Below, one piece after another: positions 32,630 through 35,293 of a stretch of 35,293 bases of DNA. The stretch comes from an uncultured Alistipes sp. Lineage in GTDB: Bacteria > Bacteroidota > Bacteroidia > Bacteroidales > Rikenellaceae. Numbering within the stretch: position 1 is the stretch's first letter; each line of letters begins with the position of its first letter. Under the pieces are notes generated by a model. It did no database searches and had not been told where the DNA came from. It saw only the letters and a program-made list of their open reading frames with translations. The position numbers and the translations under genes are program-made. Where the stretch lies: NCBI GenBank assembly GCA_900546005.1, contig URBJ01000013.1, forward strand, positions 1 to 35,293, in the 5' to 3' direction.

Positions 32630-33949
32630 CTATTGTTTGCCGAACCGGAAAGAGTCGACGGTGAATAGCTCCTCGGACTCTTTGTCTCCCATAAATCTGA
32701 GGGTCAGGGCATGCACACCTTTGACCGGATTGATCTTTCCGGTGAGCGTCAGCGTTTCGCCCTTACGATCGGCCGGGACGTCGATAACGCCCACGGGAGG
32801 TGTCCACAGGTTGTCGATCCATACCTCGATTTTACCGCCGGATTGGGGCGTTACGTTGACGGTGAACGTGTCGGCTCCTTCGCCGAAGTCGATGTACTTA
32901 TAGACGGCATAATTGTCGTTTTGGATGCCGCTCAACTCTTCGTCGTGTTGACTTTTCAGGTGAATGCGGGTGTTTCCCCACATCAGACAGGCGCGTTCGG
33001 CAGGGATGGTGTCGAACGCACAGAGCGGATCTCCGGCGCCTTGCGAGGTCATCTCCACTTCGTTGATGCTGCCGTCTTCGTTGAAGGTGATCGGTTCGAT
33101 GCAAACCTTCCTGAGTGAGCGGGTGCCGTTTGTGGTTCGGTGGTAGAGTACGTACCAGTTGCCGTTGAATTCGCAGATCGATCCGTGGTTGTTCCACGAT
33201 TCGGGGTCGCAACCGGCATTGTCGACGATCACTCCGCCGTATTTGAAGGGACCGAGCGGCGATTTGGAGGTTGCATAGCCGATGCAGGTGGGGCGTCCCT
33301 TACGCAGGTGTGCATACACGAGGTAGTAGATGCCATTGCGTTTGCGCATGCTGCTGCCTTCGTGGAAGAAGTGCTCCTGTTCGGTAACCAGTCCGTCGAC
33401 GATCGTCGTAGTGTCGACTTCGAGCATGTTGTCTTTGAGTTTCGCTCCCTTGGCCGAGAATTGTCCCCAATAGAGGTAGGCTTGTCCGTCGTCGTCGATG
33501 AACACGGCCGGGTCAATCTGCGAGATGCCCTTCATCGGTTGTCCGTTCCGGAAGGGGCCGTCCGGAGCATCCGATACGGCAACGCCTTCGTCGATCCGGT
33601 CGTTCATGCTGTAATAGAGATAGTATTTCCCATCTTTATATGCGGCATCGGATGCGTACAGGGCTCCGTCACTGTATGGGACCTGATCGTTCGGCCCCTT
33701 GGACGCGAAGGCGTTCTCGGCTATGGTCCAGTTTTTCAGGTCCGAGGTCGAGATCAGATCGTACTGATAGGAGCAGTAGTAATCGGGACTTTCGTCGCGA
33801 GAGACATACAGATATAGTCTTCCATCCTTCCATTGGTGTCCCTCCGGATCGGCAAGGAACACGCCGGGGGGCACGATGGGATTTTGTGCGGACAGCATGC
33901 TCCATGTGCCGCATAACAACAGACAGACAGTGGCGAATTTTATCTTCAT
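32630..33949 (-). CDS. GH43-family glycosidase with C-terminal CBM6-like domain
   Basis: A 439-residue exported enzyme; signal peptide at residues 1-21 (MKIKFATVCLLLCGTWSMLSA). The five-bladed propeller of GH43 carries the expected acidic triad: D34 (FLADPEGHQW) as general base, D146 (ISQIDPAVFIDDDG) as pKa modulator and E197 (FFHEGSSMRK) as general acid. Residues about 330-438 form a CBM6-like beta domain (FTVNVTPQSGGKIEVWID, then LTGKINPVKGVHALTLRF). GH43 enzymes cleave alpha-L-arabinofuranosides, beta-xylosides or galactans; the exact linkage is not readable here. It is the second gene of the operon, 118 bases after the other GH43. That gap holds an AT-rich stretch with a GTTAG-type motif and could contain an internal promoter. 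Confidence 0.9.
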   Translation of the reverse strand: MKIKFATVCLLLCGTWSMLSAQNPIVPPGVFLADPEGHQWKDGRLYLYVSRDESPDYYCSYQYDLISTSDLKNWTIAENAFASKGPNDQVPYSDGALYASDAAYKDGKYYLYYSMNDRIDEGVAVSDAPDGPFRNGQPMKGISQIDPAVFIDDDGQAYLYWGQFSAKGAKLKDNMLEVDTTTIVDGLVTEQEHFFHEGSSMRKRNGIYYLVYAHLRKGRPTCIGYATSKSPLGPFKYGGVIVDNAGCDPESWNNHGSICEFNGNWYVLYHRTTNGTRSLRKVCIEPITFNEDGSINEVEMTSQGAGDPLCAFDTIPAERACLMWGNTRIHLKSQHDEELSGIQNDNYAVYKYIDFGEGADTFTVNVTPQSGGKIEVWIDNLWTPPVGVIDVPADRKGETLTLTGKINPVKGVHALTLRFMGDKESEELFTVDSFRFGKQ

Positions 33950-34067
33950 GAGTTTTTACCGCAGTGGCGGTTGGTTTGGTTAAAGTTAGTTAAAATATTT
34001 TTATCGATGAAACTTTTATGCGGTAGAAGCAATGCCGAATAGGCGTTTTGTACATTATCTCGCGATA

Positions 34068-35114
34068 TTAGGGAGCAGGTTGAGGGGTGGAGGTTGGACC
34101 ATCGATGCAAAGTTTACCCTTCTTGAAAAACAACCGGTCGATGCAGACGACCCGATCAAAATTGGGTTTGGTGCAGTTTGGATCGGCATGACGGTGGTAA
34201 ACGATGAACAACTCTTTGCCGTCGGGCGATTCGATGATCGAGTTGTGCCCGGGCGAGGAGACTCCGATGCTCAGATCTGTGGCCATCAGTGGATTATCCT
34301 CATATTTTGTCCACGGACCGAGGGGGTGTTGTGCCGTTGCGATTCCGACGCCATAGAATTCGTATCCCGTATCGTTCGCAGAGTAGGTCATGTAGTAGGT
34401 CTTCCCTTTTTTTATTACGGTAACGCCCTCATTGCAGCGGTTGACGTCCCAACGCACTTTTTCCCACGGTTGCGAAGCTCTGGAGACCAATCGAGGTTCA
34501 CCGACCATGCCCGAAAGGTCTTTTTTCAATTCGACGACATAGTTTTCTCCATATGCGTAACCGTCCTGATTTCCGTTTTTGCTGAAGTAGAGATAGGGGG
34601 TCTGCTCCTTGTCGTCGTCGACGAAAATGTGGCAGTCGATAGCCGAATGGTTCAGATCGAACCAAGGGGTATAAAGGTCCTTGAACGGGCCATCGGGCGT
34701 GTCACTGACAGCCAGACAAGAGAGCAGTAATCCGCGTTTGGCATCCAGACAGCTGTATGTGAGGTAAAACTTTCCCTTATAGTATTCGACTTCCGGGGCC
34801 CAGAATGCGCCGGCACCGAAATGGTTTTCGGATTTTCGATAGAGCGGGCCTCCATACTTCCATGTTACCATATCCTTGGAGGTGTAGTAGTCGAAACCGT
34901 TTTCGGCTGTAGTGCCGGTCAGATAATAAGTATCCCCGTACTTATACATAAAAGGGTCGCCAAATCGCAGGGTATCTCCCTCGACGGTTTTGAGCGGATT
35001 GGTATAGGTCGCCGTTTTGCTCTTACCGTTAGCGGATGAGAGGCAATACAAGGGCATAGCGATTGTAAAAAAAAAGCAAAAGGTAGCCGTTGCGAAAAGT
35101 TTTAGGTTTTTCAT
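34068..35114 (-). CDS. GH43-family glycosidase
   Basis: A 348-residue exported enzyme; the hydrophobic N-terminus (LKLFATATFCFFFTIAM) is a signal peptide. I chose the ATG at 35114 because it gives a normal signal peptide and a leader of about 40 bases from the promoter box; the longer frame to 35204 would start inside the terminator of the upstream gene. The catalytic triad is D53 (RFGDPFMYKY), D160 (HSAIDCHIFVDDD) and E229 (RCNEGVTVIKK). GAFWAPEVEYYKGKFYLTYS is a typical GH43 blade. There is no accessory carbohydrate-binding domain. It is the first gene of the glycan operon and probably acts on arabino- or xylo-configured plant glycans. Confidence 0.9.
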   Translation of the reverse strand: MKNLKLFATATFCFFFTIAMPLYCLSSANGKSKTATYTNPLKTVEGDTLRFGDPFMYKYGDTYYLTGTTAENGFDYYTSKDMVTWKYGGPLYRKSENHFGAGAFWAPEVEYYKGKFYLTYSCLDAKRGLLLSCLAVSDTPDGPFKDLYTPWFDLNHSAIDCHIFVDDDKEQTPYLYFSKNGNQDGYAYGENYVVELKKDLSGMVGEPRLVSRASQPWEKVRWDVNRCNEGVTVIKKGKTYYMTYSANDTGYEFYGVGIATAQHPLGPWTKYEDNPLMATDLSIGVSSPGHNSIIESPDGKELFIVYHRHADPNCTKPNFDRVVCIDRLFFKKGKLCIDGPTSTPQPAP

Positions 35115-35161
35115 TCTTAATTTTGGGGTGTTTAGAAATGTGTGTTTAGTTAGGTTAAACG

Positions 35162-35169
35162 CAAATATA
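35162..35169 (-). promoter_or_regulatory. promoter of the glycan-degradation operon
   Basis: The minus strand reads TATATTTG, a full TAnnTTTG match, 47 bases upstream of the GH43 start. A TTG (complement of 35190-35192) stands 20 bases further upstream, the expected -33 position. That -33 element falls in the loop of the terminator hairpin at 35172-35202. Confidence 0.65.
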
Positions 35170-35171
35170 AT

Positions 35172-35202
35172 AAAAAAGGCCCGGTATTTCAATACCGAGC
35201 CC
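35172..35202 (-). terminator. terminator of an unseen minus-strand gene beyond the right edge
   Basis: Arms GGCCCGGTATT (35178-35188) and AATACCGAGCC (35191-35201) pair with one mismatch. Read on the minus strand the hairpin is followed by TTTTTTATTA. It implies a gene transcribed leftwards that ends shortly beyond 35200. Confidence 0.65.
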
Positions 35203-35282
35203 AACCTAACTTAACCCAACTTGCCTAATTGTTCAAGGTCTAACTAACCTCGACACTCAACTAACCTTAACACTAACTATCC
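35203..35282. repeat. degenerate CTAAC/GTTAG-rich stretch
   Basis: Short words AACCTAACTTAACCC, CTAACTAACC, CAACTAACCTTAACAC and TAACTATCC recur with irregular spacing. A 9-mer AACCTAACT (35203-35211) is the exact inverse of AGTTAGGTT (35148-35156) on the other side of the promoter and terminator. No protein is recognised in this stretch. It may be a regulator-binding region or low-complexity intergenic sequence. Confidence 0.35.
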
Positions 35283-35293
35283 GTCAAGTTTTT

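Noticed and set aside
26903..35114. Glycan operon considered as a complete polysaccharide utilisation locus
   Set aside because: No SusC/SusD pair, hybrid two-component regulator or ECF sigma/anti-sigma pair is present in the window, so only the enzyme part can be claimed.
35203..35282. CTAAC-rich stretch considered as a CRISPR array or telomere-like repeat
   Set aside because: The words are short, imperfect and irregularly spaced, with no constant repeat-spacer pattern and no cas genes.

Overview
The window looks like chromosome from a gut-type member of the Bacteroidales; an Alistipes-like (Rikenellaceae) organism is my best guess, with low certainty. The evidence is the TAnnTTTG promoter boxes upstream of several genes, the absence of obvious Shine-Dalgarno sequences, lipoproteins with acidic residues just after the lipobox cysteine, a LysM/periplasmic-binding-fold protein of a type common in this phylum, and a cluster of secreted glycoside hydrolases. 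No rRNA, tRNA, CRISPR array, insertion sequence or phage gene was seen.

Left part (about 120-7400, all minus strand): a compact seven-gene operon with a promoter box at 7374-7381 and a terminator hairpin at 121-180. In transcription order it encodes an omega-amidase-like nitrilase, both subunits of an indolepyruvate:ferredoxin oxidoreductase (iorA, iorB), a PLP aminotransferase, phenylacetate-CoA ligase (paaK), a tandem ACT-domain protein, and a TIM-barrel sugar isomerase/epimerase-like protein. The first six fit one pathway linking arylacetates, arylacetyl-CoA, arylpyruvates and aromatic amino acids. The omega-amidase could pull glutamine-dependent transamination towards amino acid synthesis.

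Middle part (about 7500-26900): mostly housekeeping genes. They are a HAD phosphatase and a divergent LysM protein, htpG, a GNAT acetyltransferase, a hotdog thioesterase, guaB, a rex-ribF pair (with RibF lacking a recognisable riboflavin kinase domain), a lysE-cmk-ispH chain of overlapping genes, and a divergent lnt-folC pair. Embedded here (17174-21524) is a small group with a GH127 beta-L-arabinofuranosidase-type enzyme, a hypoxanthine-DNA glycosylase and a lipoprotein with a GH99/WbsX-like barrel.

Right part (26903-35114, all minus strand): a glycan-degradation operon with two GH43 enzymes followed by three tandem paralogues of a large, poorly described family. These have a GH99/GH71-like TIM barrel with a WNEW/WNEY motif and a C-terminal CBM9-like domain; two are predicted lipoproteins and one is secreted. 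A bidirectional terminator separates this operon from folC. The leader of the first GH43 gene has a promoter overlapping the terminator of an unseen upstream gene and is rich in GTTAG/CTAAC words. No SusC/SusD pair or regulator of the locus lies inside the window. The barrel family, with four members here, is the best candidate for something undescribed.
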